Positions 1 to 11,490 of a stretch of DNA of 64,000 nt are shown piece after piece. The position numbers and the translations under genes were made by a program. The stretch is from the NCBI GenBank assembly GCA_002914805.1, contig JXTB01000161.1, forward strand, positions 630,252 to 694,251. The letters are read 5' to 3'. The stretch is from Parasponia andersonii. Its lineage: Eukaryota; Streptophyta; Magnoliopsida; Rosales; Cannabaceae. Positions within the stretch are counted from its first letter, which is position 1. Every line of letters starts with the position of its first letter. The notes beneath the pieces were generated by a model. It saw only the letters and a program-made list of their open reading frames with translations, ran no database searches and had not been told where the DNA came from.

Positions 1-1340
1 AAGGTTTAAAGGAAGTACTTAAGTTGTTAAAAGTTGTTGGGTAAGGCTATGCACTAGATTTCTAGTAAGGTGCCCATCATACTAGTGCTAAAATATTGGT
101 GTGAATTTCGGTCCTTTAACTAACATGTGCCACGCACCTTTGAGTGGTTCTTTCTCAAAGAAAGCCAAAACCCAAATTTGATCTAGGTATGGTCTATACA
201 ACCTTGAAAAATGTTATAGATGGACCTATTACCAACTAATAATGGATAATACTAGTGTGATACCGGCCAAATATCTTCTATAAAAAGCTAGATAGTGATG
301 TATTTAACGAAGTATTCAAATGAATAGTGAGTGAATAGTCAAGGAACTATAGAAGGAGAAAAAAGGCAAAATGACAAATAAGGTTTTAGAGCTTTGTGAT
401 AGTTTACCTCTTTTAGGTGATTATAAGACTATTCATAGTGACTTTATAGTCCCCTAGAAGCTAAGGTTGATATCCTCATGTCCCTAAAAAGATAGAAGCG
501 AATCCCACCTACCCACTTATACAGACGAGGACATGTGATTGGGACATATATCGGTCTCTATATAACTTAGGCCATCCTTATCTTGTTTCTTGGTCGAAAC
601 CATATCATTGTTCGATGGTCGGCTACTTTTTTCTCAGTCTCTCATTAGTATTTTATTACAGGTGCTCACCTGATCGACACATAATATGAATGTCAATTAG
701 AGCTGATCCCTCTATTAGTTAATTTGGCCTCCTTGGTACTATGGTTCAGTGTTTTGCCCCTTGAGTCTTGCCCTACTCGGCCTTGTTTGTTGTAGAGCAA
801 AGTCAATACCTGGCCTTCTACTTTGGTGTAGTTGGTCAACTCATAAGGTATGTAGTGTTGTTTTGAGTATAATATTATGACCTGTCATTTTGGTCTGATA
901 TGTGTCGATTTTTGATTAGTTTAGAAAAATTATTCCCAACAATTCTGTTCTTAACATTCCTCAAAAAATAAAGTTGGCGTTCTTTCAGAAGTGATGATGG
1001 GTACATAATTTGTTTGGTGAATATATTAGATAAAGAAAAAATATGGACAGTCCAAAGATGTGATCTAGACATATCTAGTGATACACAACTCTTGGAAATC
1101 TTTAATCTTTGATTATTTAGAGGAAATGACAAGATTAGGAGATCGCTAACCAGCTTCAATATTCTTATTATTATGTTGCTAGAAAGTGTGATCAATATTA
1201 TTAAAACATTGATCTGAGGGCATGCCATATACACAGCTGCAAAAAAACAACTCATATATATATATATAAGGCCATTCACTACTCTCCCACTCCTTAATCG
1301 CTTTCTGGAGCAGGAATTTATACTATTGGTGATGATCCAT
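1..1340. other. intergenic, no recognised gene
   Basis: The longest open frame here (minus strand, 875-1279) is AT-rich, matches no family I know and has no gene-like context, so it is not called. The stretch ends exactly where the LTR copy begins at 1341. A (TA)n run lies at about 1255-1268. Confidence 0.6.
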
Positions 1341-2166
1341 TGTTGGATCGGTTTCTCACCAGCCGTCCACGTGTCTCTGAACCACTGATGCTGTGTCCTC
1401 CAACTGTCAACGTGTCCTTGCTATTCTAAAGTGTTCTGAACTTCAGGCAGGGTCGGAGAGGCGGGGGGTGGCTACTTGCAAAGACTCTCCGATGCTTAAG
1501 TAAGTGGTCTTTCTTTGATTCAGGGTAGCAAGGATTTAGTTCTATATGAGTATATCTTTGTTTCTTGCTCGTAAACTTTTAAATATTTCTTTTTGTATGC
1601 GTACATGCCTCCTTTCGAGAATACATGACTCATATATATATAGTCATGAGATTGTGAACCACCCGGTTCTCAATCTCAGGACTGAGTACCTTTTTCCTCA
1701 AAGTTTTTTCCAGAGGTCATGGGCCGAGATTACCGTGATCTCCTCTATATCGCCGTACCCTGGTATCCGCCGCCTCCTATGGCTTGAGTCTGTCAGGGGT
1801 GAGATTTGGACAAATCGCCGTTCTGTCAGGACGGCTTGCCCCTTGCACACACCTACCCAAGATCGCATTAAATGCTCTGTCTGGGTCTGGAGTTGTGAGT
1901 TGCTTTCCATTGTACTATGGTGGAAGACCCTTGGGGCTTCCGACCCCCCAGCTGTCGAGGTAAGGGTCGAACTGGGCTGAGTCTATCCAGGGCCTGTGAT
2001 GGACTCGGCCCTAACCTCGGACAGCCCAATGGCCGATGTAGTATCATGTGTGACCCGCGTGGCCTTTAGCTAGTCACTCTCAACATCTATCGGACGGTGG
2101 GCCCCATTTGTGACCAATTCTGCCGCTTAATCGTACACGTGGTGTATGATTTAGGAACGGGCCCCA
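1341..2166 (+). repeat. isolated LTR (copy A) of a gypsy-type element
   Basis: This roughly 826-bp block starts TGTTGGATCGG and ends GGGCCCCA. It is collinear, in the same orientation and at clearly high identity, with 59955-60779, where an element-like coding region follows. Homology stops abruptly at both ends: the left flanks are unrelated, and after the terminal CA copy A reads cgatata while copy B reads taactgc. The TG...CA ends and roughly 0.8-kb length fit an LTR, and no internal region follows here, so it is best read as a solo LTR. No convincing 5-bp target duplication is visible (tccat before, cgata after). An open frame starting at 1546 recurs at the same place in copy B only because the DNA is repeated; it is not a gene. 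Confidence 0.65.
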
Positions 2167-3618
2167 CGATATATAATTAAGCCTTCAACAACCTAATAAT
2201 GAGAAATCCAAAACAAATAGACTAGTGAAATATATTCCTTCTTACAACCATTGATTGAATTATATACATGTCGTGAGCCTCAAGCTCATATAGATCCCTA
2301 CCCAAAGATTGGAAATTAATATATACATGCACATGTCTCTTGTGATGAACATTGTTCAGTTCTAGGGCGCTAGCTTCTCAACAGTATTCAGTAATGCAAT
2401 CATGAGTACTAGTCATAAATACCAATGCCATATAGTTGAACACATGAAATAGAAGATCATATGACAACCAGCAGCGCCATGTGAAAGTCCGAAGGATATG
2501 CCCATTAATCTAATTTAATTGTTTTTTTTTTTTTTTAAAAGTCACACTCTTACTCTACTCATTTGTCCACTTAAGAATGTAGCGGGTAGGTCATGGGTAC
2601 ACGCACCGGTGGAGTCACATAGTTTCTAGGAACGCAAATGCCCACCTAAATTTCTATTTAATTCTAGCTTTTGGTAAATAATTAATATATATTATGTATG
2701 TGTATTTGACCCCACAAGTTTTATTTTATTTTTATGTTTTATATTTAAAAATTGGTATTTTTTCTCTCAAATTTTAAATTTAGAGACATATACCCTAAAA
2801 TTCCAAATTTATACACTTGCATTTGTAAGCTTCAAATTAAAGTTTGAGACATAATTTTTTGGGAGAAAACTATATACAATGCCCTTTTTTGGAGGCCAGA
2901 TTGAGTGTATATCCCTTTTTTAAACTTGTAACTTTTATATCTTTTTTTTTTTTTCAAAATTATTAGAGTTAGTTTTACTATTATACCATTTTCTCATCTA
3001 TCTCCTTCTCGCAGACTTTTCATTATGGCCATCTCCATCTTCAAGTCTTATCTAACTATAATTTTGCTCTTCGCCATCGTTGATAATAGAGTAGAAAGAG
3101 ACCGTTATACCCCACTATTTCTATATGTAAATCTTTTTTCTTTTCGTTGATCTCTGCTCTTCTCTCTTCTTCATAACGATTGACCAATTTAATTTGTTAA
3201 AGTGTTGGGTTTTTGCTCACGGTATCTGTATCGTTGTCCTGAACGGAATATTTGCTTTTTGAATTGCTTTAATTGTGTCTGGGTAAAGTGTTTTTTGCTA
3301 TCTTAGCCTTTTTTCTTAAAAAAAAATAGAGGAATATAATTTGCTTTTGTTGTTAACGAGTCAATTACCTTTTGGTATAATAAATAAATCAATTTAAAAT
3401 CAATTAACTTTGGAAAGAAAGTACACAATTGTAATAAATTTATTATCTCCTTAAAATCATAAATAAAAAAATTAAGTTTAAAAAATGGTAAATATGTTGT
3501 AAAGTTATTTACCTGAAAATGGTAAAAGGAAAATGTGCTTAGAATTTTTTTTTTTTTAAATATTTAAGCTCGAAAAAAATGGCAAATATATTGTAAACTA
3601 CTAAATTAAAGTCAATTT
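2167..3618. other. AT-rich intergenic DNA
   Basis: The stretch contains poly-T runs at about 2521-2536 and 2941-2954 and low-complexity AT-rich sequence. No coding region, RNA gene or clear transposon end is seen. Confidence 0.6.
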
Positions 3619-4167
3619 TCTCAAGTTAATCGTTTACCATATAATTATTTACATCCATATTTTATGTTTTTCTCACAAAGTAAATAATTCACGTACTATT
3701 GATTTACTATCTTTTTTTCCTCAATTAAATCATGTAAATCATTCGTATATCACTAATTTACCACCATTGCCTCAAGTAAATCACTTGTATACCATTGATT
3801 TACCATAATTTTTCTCTAGTAAATCACTAATTTTATACCACTGATTTACTACAGTTTTTTTTTCTTCCTTTCAATAAATAAAGTAAATCATTCATATATT
3901 ATTGATTTACCACTTCTTTTTTCTTAATTAAATCATGTAAATAATCGATATACTGCTAATCTGCTACAATTGATTTTCCTCAAGTAAATCACTTACATAC
4001 TATTGATGTACCACCATGTTTTTTTCCCCCCTCAAGTAAAACAATGATATATTTCTGATTTGCAAACATTTTTCCCTTAAATAAATCACAAATATACCAC
4101 TAATTTAATACCATTTTTTACTCAAATAAATTATTTATATACCACTAATTGACCATTCTTTTTTCTT
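3619..4167. repeat. degenerate minisatellite, about 50-bp unit
   Basis: About ten imperfect head-to-tail units of 45-60 bp are visible. Each has the order CTCAAGTAAATCA, a short variable part, TATACCATTGATTTACC, then a T-rich run. Examples start near 3770 and 3983. Unit length varies mostly through the T-run and small indels. The units have diverged, so the array looks old. There is no coding potential. Confidence 0.75.
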
Positions 4168-4587
4168 GTCTTTCCCTCTAACAAATTCTAGTAAATAATG
4201 TATGTACAGATTTACTCCATTGCAATAAAGGGGGAGTTAATACAAAATAAAAGTTCTCCTCTTGAAATGACGGGCTAACAAGGAGCGGCTAGAGGCAAAA
4301 TCAACAGTATTGCCAAAAGAATCAAAACAACGACATCTACACGCTTGATGGGCTATCCCCATAAAAAAAAAAAAAAAAAAAGACTTTGACGATAGTTCCA
4401 AAAAGGATTAAAAAACAAAACAAAAAACCGATCGAAGGGAAAAAAAAAAAGTTACAAATGCGTAAGAATAACCCTTTCTTGAAAAAAAAAAAAGGCAAAC
4501 TAATGAATTAATCCATTTATTAGAAATTACTTAAAAATAGAAACCACTGAAAAAACATCAAAGTATATTTTTTATATATATATATAT

Positions 4588-4846
4588 AAGCACTAATTCA
4601 ATAAGTATTTTTTTTTTATTTATAAATAGGTATTATTTTGACTAATAAATTTTTTTTTACACATTTTTTAATATTAAAAAATAATATTAATAATACACAT
4701 CTTCTTATATATTTTATTATAACATTGAATCATAGTATAATAATCATATATAACATTGAATCATAGTATAATAATCATATATGATCTATCAACTAAAAAA
4801 AATACCTACACATATTTACAAAATTCCTATCATTCACTGAAGTGCC
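4588..4846. mobile_element. MITE next to (TA)n, copy 1
   Basis: A (TA)n run (4575-4588) is followed by GCACTAATTCAATAAGTATTTTTT. The other side has AAAAAAATACCTAC and ends at AGTGCC, giving imperfect terminal inverted repeats around GGCACT...GTATTTTTT. The inside resembles 57595-57845 (the same order of ATTAAT-A-TACAC, CATCTTCTTATA and ATTATAAC blocks). The exact superfamily is not determined. Confidence 0.5.
4719..4780. repeat. 31-bp tandem duplication
   Basis: Two head-to-tail copies of a 31-bp unit (4719-4749 and 4750-4780) appear identical. They lie inside the MITE copy at 4588-4846. Confidence 0.85.
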
Positions 4847-6475
4847 AGTCACACTAATGTTCTCATGTTTATTTAAAGACTTGTCCTTTGAAAACTTAAG
4901 AAATTTGTTTAAACTTCTAATGAGCTTTAACAAAAAAAGGAAAAAAAAAAAAACCCTACAAATGTTGCAGTTAAAAATGAAGACCACACATCGGTTTAGA
5001 CTTAAATATTTTTATGATATTGATAATGATATTATTATACAATGGGACTTCTGCGTAAACCATTTTCCTATTCAGAATTGGAAAAAAAAAAAAACTTTAA
5101 TTGCAGTATGTATCCATACACATCAACCATAAGGTTTTAAATCCAGCTCAATTAAACGTAAAATTAATTGTCTAGATAACAATCATCATATAAAAGGTAT
5201 AAGTTTAGCACAATTTCATACATTACCTAGTATCATTCAAGTGAATGCATGTATATTAATTACATGTTGTGTATATAGATATATGATATGTAGAGGAGGG
5301 TCATGTATCCCTACATCCGTATATTACTCAAAGTGTCAGATATTTAGGTTTGTATGTAATCATACTTTACCCTAAATTCGAATATATCGGATATAATGCA
5401 TATATTTATTACTCGCCCTATTAAGTTCGTGATATACTTGCGAGTAAAAAAATTAGCAATTAAAATTTGACATCCCTAAATTGATATTGATTAAATGTCA
5501 CTCTCGATTTTGACATCTCTAAGATGATATTGCTTAATTTGTCACTCTTGGTAGAGTGTCTCTACGGATAAACAGTACTTTTCAGAACATTATTAATGGT
5601 AATATGGGTTAAATTTCCTTCAACAACGCAATCATTGAGTATTCAATCTAATGGTAATAGGACACATATGCAACACATGGGCATGTCTCGGAAATAAATT
5701 ATTCCATCTAGTGTCCTAGCTAGCTAGCTAGTGCTAGGTATTAGGAATGTTAAGAATTAAAAGAAGTGGGAATCTGATCAGATTCATCCAAAGAGCAACG
5801 ATAAAAAGATTCGTTTTTCACATCCATATAATTATATAATGCATGGATTAAAATTTCATCCGCTCAAAGTGACTGTTCATCTTCATAGTCCAACTGCAGA
5901 AAAAGTAACACTACTAATGCTGCTGCTACTACATATCATGTACAGTCTACATGACCCGTCCACTATTTATGATCCCTTCTCTTAACAAAATGGCCTTGTC
6001 CACCCACGAGTTGTGGCCACCATCACTCGATCGATCGAGACAATCCATGGAAATGTAGTTGGTTGGTAAGAATTAATAACTTACATACGTAATATACATA
6101 TATGGCACTACATATTGACATATAGGCAATGATCATGATGTGTCTACATCAGTATTCATAAAGTTTTATGGGCACATTTTTTTTTCTTTTTTTCTTTTAG
6201 CATGTGTAGACAATTAAATAAGACCCTCTCTCCAAAACTACCAATTAATCCTTTGATTTTTGTTTTCTCTCTTTTACTAATAATAACGAAATTTAGCATC
6301 CATTTGGGCTTTTAATTACTAGAGGGTGCATGATATAAATCAAATGAGACCCAGCTACTATCCTCGGAACGAGACAACAAAACAAAAAAACGTTCTAAAG
6401 CCTCTAAAAGACAACGCCATCGATATGACTTCTCTTTCGTCTCCAAACAAACCCGATTTGTTCATTTATGGGAAG
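4847..6475. other. intergenic DNA
   Basis: No gene is recognised. At about 5455-5560 a block with the order 'ttgacatccctaa ... ttgacatctctaa' is imperfectly repeated. The segment 6326-6480 forms an open frame that runs into the LTR at 6481; it is discussed as a possible interrupted frame in the findings. Confidence 0.5.
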
Positions 6476-6480
6476 AGAAG
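6476..6480. repeat. target-site duplication AGAAG, left
   Basis: The same five bases AGAAG follow the right LTR at 9228-9232. Confidence 0.8.
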
Positions 6481-6932
6481 TAATGCAATGCACAAAGAGG
6501 AAGGGGCTTTTTCGCATTATGATTGATTCTAAAAATCTTAAAAATTAGTATTTTATGTAAACCGAAAATCCATTTAGGAAGATCAAAAATGTGATTTTTG
6601 TTTTTTTTTTAATCAACCATTTTTGTATTTTTCTGTATTTAGTTGCCTTTTTTTTGTAATTTTTAAAATATTTCTGATAGAGTTTTATGTTTTATTAAGT
6701 TTTCTATAAATTGTAAGGCTTAGGGAACTTTTACAGGTATTTGTTTATAGTTATTTTGAGTTAATTAAACCATAGAGATAGTTTCTCTCTTCTTTCCAAA
6801 TTTTCAGTATTCTTGAGAGAATTAACGTAGTTTGAAGCATTTTTTCTAATATTCATGAATGAATCAACAAATTAAAATAGGTTGAATTCAATTTTCCCAA
6901 AGATTTTTCTCATCAAATACTTCGCTACGTCA
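6481..6932 (+). repeat. 5' LTR of the gypsy-like element
   Basis: It aligns along its length with 8715-9227. Shared blocks include GATTCTAAAAATC near the start and ATTCTTGAGAGAATTAA near the end. It starts TA where the 3' copy starts TG, and ends CA directly before the tRNA primer site. Confidence 0.8.
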
Positions 6933-6933
6933 G

Positions 6934-6947
6934 TTGGTATCAGAGGC
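6934..6947 (+). other. tRNA-Met primer-binding site of the element
   Basis: TTGGTATCAGAGGC matches the plant consensus TGGTATCAGAGC except for an inserted G. It lies one base after the 5' LTR, the expected position. Confidence 0.7.
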
Positions 6948-6965
6948 GTATTCGTTCTTCACAAA

Positions 6966-8291
6966 ATGGCGTTAAGAAGATGCCCAGCCAGCGAGGTCCT
7001 TGTGGATGAAGTCTATGAACTTGATCCGACAATACAATTGAAGTAATATATAGCCTAATTAACGGAGCAAGTGGTTGCATTATTGGCTCCCCAAAATCAA
7101 ACTCAGAACCATAGTCATCACGATTCAAGGAATGATTCTAAAAGAAAACTCGTTGCTGTAAGGCGTGAGTTGCTCACCAATGAAGACTAGGAGTTCTATC
7201 AGGTTCGACACAAAGCGAGATTCGACAATCCGAGTCTATTATCTATTGACACTGCAATTGGAGTGGCTCAGCCCAAGCCTCATCGACAGTTGGATGCCGA
7301 AGTTGTTTTTCGACACAGCTATTAAAAAATCCTAAAGTAGAAAACGACAAAGATTTTGAAATTGATGTACTCAATCGATCCCAAGAATGATTAGACTAGA
7401 GGAGTATTATGAGAGAGATATTCTCGTCATTTGATAATTCACGAACAGGTCTCAGGTATTCCAAATATCCTTTTGAATATAATTCTACTAAAGTTAAAAT
7501 TCCTAGTTTTGATGGTTTTTTTGAATTGGAGAAATTTTTGGATTAGATTGAAAGGGTTAATAAATATTTTCAATATGTGGATGTAGAGCCTCTAAATCAA
7601 GTTTTCTTAGTTTCTAGAAAATTTAGAGGTAGTGTGGTTTCCTAATGGAAATTTGTTCAAAGTAGGAAAATTCAAGAGGGGAAGGTAGCAAATTAAGAGT
7701 TGGAGAAAATTAAGGTCAAAGTTGTTTGATGATTTTTATTTTCCAAGAGTTAGTCCAAAAGATAGGCGAAGAAATTATGAGAAGAATAATTCAAAAAATC
7801 TTATGGACATAAAACAAAATAAAGACCCATTTGAATTTCATCCACTTTGTAATAATACTACAAAGGAGGAAGTCATTTACTCGTCTACTTATGCAATTGA
7901 AGATCGTGTAATTCTTGATGAAGAAGACCATTCTAGGTCGCTTGATGATTGCTTTAATGAAGTGATAGAAGATGGTATTTTGGAGTGTTCTCGACCTTTT
8001 CTAGATGATCACTTGGAGAAGTTTAAAATTGGGGATACACTTGATATTTCAAAACTTTTAGCACAAGAAGTAAATATCAGCGTGGTTAAAAATGGTGACG
8101 TAGAACTTGATGATGAGAAGTTGAGAGAGATAAAAGATTCCAAGCATGTGTACATATCGCTAGGAAAGGAGACAAGTGCGGAGGTAGAACTAGTTAACGA
8201 GGCAATTTTCTCTTCCACTTTCCTGATATTTGGTAAAATGACAAAGAGATCAGCACAAAAGATAATTTTGAATCAGATGGTGTTGTGCTAG
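6966..8291 (+). pseudogene. gag-like relic with a final intact 160-codon block
   Basis: From ATG 6966 (ATGGCGTTAAGAAG) the frame is interrupted many times by stops and shifts. Its end is an uninterrupted frame whose first ATG is at 7804 and whose stop is at 8289-8291. That block is acidic (many Asp and Glu), has no zinc knuckle and no protease, RT or integrase motif, and matches no domain I recognise. In the intact relatives of this element type this part would belong to the gag-pol polyprotein. Here it is best treated as a decayed fragment and not as a host gene. Confidence 0.55.
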
Positions 8292-8714
8292 ATTTCGATT
8301 TAGAACAACAAGTTGATTGTGATTTAAAAAAGTAAATTAAGGAGATAGGTAGACAAGTGAGTCATAACTTACTTTGTAGTCTTGAGAATAATAAAGAAGG
8401 GTATATTTCTTATTCGATACATAAGCTTGGAGATGCTAATGTATTTAGTAGAAAGCTTGTGAAAGATTATTTTGATGTTGTATCAATATTGAAGATTATC
8501 TTATTAGCAGTATGGATATGAGATGCATTAAAGAGAGTTTATTCTATTAGGGTATATTAAAATCATATGAAGAAGAAGAAGTTATATTAGTTGAATGAGT
8601 TTCTGACACTGCAATCACACATTAAAGCGTTAGATATTTTCCGTTTTGAGAATATTCATCGAATGAAAATACTGCTAGAAATTTGAGGACGAATTTTCTC
8701 TACTTTGGAGAGTA

Positions 8715-9227
8715 TGATGCCACGAGCAAAAAAGAGGAATATTTCGCGTGTTACAACTGATTCTAAAAATCCTGAAAAACCAAAATTCCGTTATAAATGA
8801 TTTTTGGTCGACAGAAAAACCCTTCTAGAAATATAATTTTTTTGGGAAAAATTGGTCGATCGAAAATGCGCCTCTGACGTTGTTTTCAATTATCTATTTT
8901 TGTGTTTTTTCTATATTTACTCACCTTTTATGAAATTTTTTAATATTTCTAATAGAATTTTGTATTTTATTAAGTTATATATAAATTATAAGGCTGAGGG
9001 TACTTTTTAAGACGGTTGTTTAGAGTTGTTTTGAGTTTTATAAAATATAAAGAGAGTTTCTTTTTTTTTTTTCTCCTAAATTTTTGATATTCTTAAGAGA
9101 ATTAATAGTTGATTAAAACCTTTTTTTTTAATTTTATTTTTTTCTAATATTCGTTAGCGAATCAATACATTAAAAGCAGGTTGTATTCAATTTTCTAAAA
9201 TATCCTTTTCATCGTACACTTACATCA
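8715..9227 (+). repeat. 3' LTR of the gypsy-like element
   Basis: It starts TGATGCC and ends ACATCA, followed directly by the AGAAG duplication. It is about 60 bp longer than the 5' LTR, mainly from T-run expansion near 9060-9140 and an insertion near the start. Confidence 0.8.
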
Positions 9228-9394
9228 AGAAGGTTGAGTCATTTGGGACTCTCTCGGCGGCACTTAGATGTACAATGGTGGCAGCCCAAGGAAGATAGAA
9301 TTGGGGACCACTTGAGGCAGGTCCTTTTTAATGACGTGTCGGCTCCATAATAACTGGACAGAGAAGATTTCTGACAGACAATTTAGCTCCGCAT

Positions 9395-9630
9395 ACGTGC
9401 CCTTTAGTATTTTTTGATTTTTTAAGAAAAATATATATTTATAAGATTTTTATTTTAACCATTGAATTATTATTTAATTAACGTAATAATTTAAATAATT
9501 AAAAAAAAATATATTATTTAGTTAATTTTTTGTTTTACTTTTTTTAATATAAAAAATTATCCCTAATATAAATTTTAATTAAGTAAAATAGTGCACGCAG
9601 GTAGGTTAAAAAAAATCCCACTAAATTGGT

Positions 9631-9663
<33 letters not shown>
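9395..9663. mobile_element. possible MITE copy plus (AT)n tract
   Basis: GTGCCCTTTAGTATTTTTTG near 9399 and the block GGTTAAAAAAAATCCCACTAA with TTGGTTCTC, ending next to an (AT)n run at 9635-9663, resemble the ends of the elements at 17.5 and 57.6 kb. The interior is too AT-rich to align by eye, so the call is tentative. Confidence 0.35.
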
Positions 9664-9667
<4 letters not shown>

Positions 9668-9700
9668 GTGCATACTGCGTGTACCATATTTTTCTTGCTA

Positions 9701-9841
9701 GCTTAATTTATCTTTTCTTGTTTTCTTATTAACTAGCACAATTATACGCTTAATTTATCTTTTCTTCTTTTCTTATTAACTAGCACAATTATACGCTTAA
9801 TTTATCTTTTCTTCTTTTCTTATTAAGTAGCACAATTATAC
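9701..9841. repeat. three tandem copies of a 47-bp unit
   Basis: Units at 9701-9747, 9748-9794 and 9795-9841 start GCTTAATTTATCTTTTCTT and end CACAATTATAC. They differ at only two positions (G/C after TTTTCTT, and C/G in TTAACTAG versus TTAAGTAG). The near identity means the expansion is recent compared with the surrounding relics. Confidence 0.92.
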
Positions 9842-10706
9842 CGTTGAAATTAAAGAAAGAATATTCTACCGGTCAACTGAGAAGTGGCATGGTACCAATG
9901 GACTTCCAGAGAATTAAAGCCTGAAACTGAGTCAGAGAACTGGCCCTCAGCGAGAATGAACCGCCCTTCTTCTGGTCACAAAACAAAATTCCGAACGGAA
10001 ACCAGCTAAGTGCATCATCAAGTACTTGCTTGAATTTTACCATTTTCCATCATTCCAAAAGTAGGTGATTCTTTCCCATTGAGATTTGACTCTTTGTGAT
10101 CGTGATCATGTCGATTTATACGACCCCACACCTACTCCACAGTCTGACAAGCTTGGTATCAGATTTCTGTTCCATTATGACAACCATAGATACCAATTGA
10201 CTTCTCCATGCAAACTTATATAATACGCCCAAAAAAATTAAATCGACCTTGTTGTTTTAAGGGTTTTTTTTTTTTTTTTTAAACTTTACTTAGACGAAGC
10301 CATAGGTTGACTTGATTAAGTATAATTCTAAAGAGCTAGCAAGCTATGCAATTTATTAATATTACATGCCCCTTAAACATTTAGATTTCCTTATTAGCTT
10401 AATTCACGCCAGCTCTTTCGACGTTTTCACTCATAGACTCATCATGTCCACCCGAAAGTATCTTCTAACGATGCTAATCATACGTGCTCCGATTGATATT
10501 TGAAACTTTAACTTTGGTTTTCTATGTCATTTAGTGATCTATATCAATGAGATTTGATGGCCACAAATGCCGAGTTTTCAACTTCTCAAATCACTAATAT
10601 AGGTTGCTGACTTTCTTTTTGTTTGGTATAGGAATTGCTTAATTACATTATTGGAACTTCAACTATATATCCTGTGATAGGTGTCACATGTTTATTGGTC
10701 TAGATC

Positions 10707-10750
<44 letters not shown>

Positions 10751-11490
10751 CACTCCGCACGAGTATACACAAGCATTAATATATACGCACATTGCGATTT
10801 ATTATTTGGAACTTATTTAATCATATATCACAAGTGAAAACAAGACTATTTCTCTTGTCCTCCTTTGTTAGCTAAGATACTACCTAGACCCATTTGAGAG
10901 ATCCTTTAAGCAGAATCAGTGCTAGCTCTACCTCTTGTCTTACGTTTCAGTTAGCATGAGATAATATTATATAAAAAGATCGATCGAGAAACTTTATTTT
11001 ATGTGCAATATAAATATGAAACAATATTAATAAGCTTCGTAGTACTTATGTGTTATTAAAAGCTTTTCATATGTGTTGAAACACGTCCCACCGTCCTATT
11101 CGAGTCCAGTTTGGAAGGCTACATACATAATTGATGTGTCCATATATATTTAGCTCGATATACATATGTGGACGATCGATTGAGATAATATTAATATTCC
11201 TCGTGTCCTCTTTGCTTCAGACATGATAAGAAGGTGAGTTTTGTTGAACAATAATGTTCCTGACGTGTACTGTATCACTTTCGTCATTGTCGACCTGCGA
11301 GCAGTACTAGGCATGGTCTACACATTATAAACTACTCATGCAAACAATGAACTACTCATTATAAAGAAAACAATAAACTACTCGTTATAAAGAAAGAGAC
11401 ATATTCTAATAGGAAAATTAGGTGAAATGCACTATTTCTATACGCTGCAAGAAAATAGGAATAGTGCAGCGAAATGCACTCTTTCTATAC
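9842..11490. other. intergenic DNA with microsatellites
   Basis: No gene is recognised. A (TA)n tract covers 10710-10739 with a second short one at 10741-10750. At about 11330-11398 an imperfect tandem repeat around 'aaactactc-ttataaagaaa' is present. Just before the CACTA end the segment 11425-11475 is a diverged copy of 11472-11513. Confidence 0.55.

Larger units (their letters stand above)
6481..9227 (+). mobile_element. deleted Ty3/gypsy-like LTR retrotransposon with 5-bp TSD
   Basis: Two LTRs (6481-6932 and 8715-9227) bracket a roughly 1.8-kb interior. The element is flanked by the perfect 5-bp target duplication AGAAG (6476-6480 and 9228-9232). Just inside the left LTR, at 6934-6945, is TTGGTATCAGAGGC, a near match to the primer-binding site for initiator Met tRNA. 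The interior starts with a stop-filled gag-like stretch. It ends with GAGGACGAATTTTCT followed by GGAGAGTATGATGCC, the arrangement typical of plant gypsy elements before the 3' LTR. No reverse transcriptase, RNase H or integrase is present, so the copy is non-autonomous through internal deletion. The two LTRs have diverged by substitutions and indels, which points to an old insertion. Confidence 0.85.

Noticed and set aside
875-1279. 134-residue minus-strand open frame
   Set aside because: AT-rich and partly low-complexity, with no recognisable domain, no promoter context and no splice partner.
1546-1980. 144-residue frame starting MSISLFLARK, with a similar start at 60160
   Set aside because: It is shared only because both lie in copies of the same LTR; the frames diverge and stop at different points.
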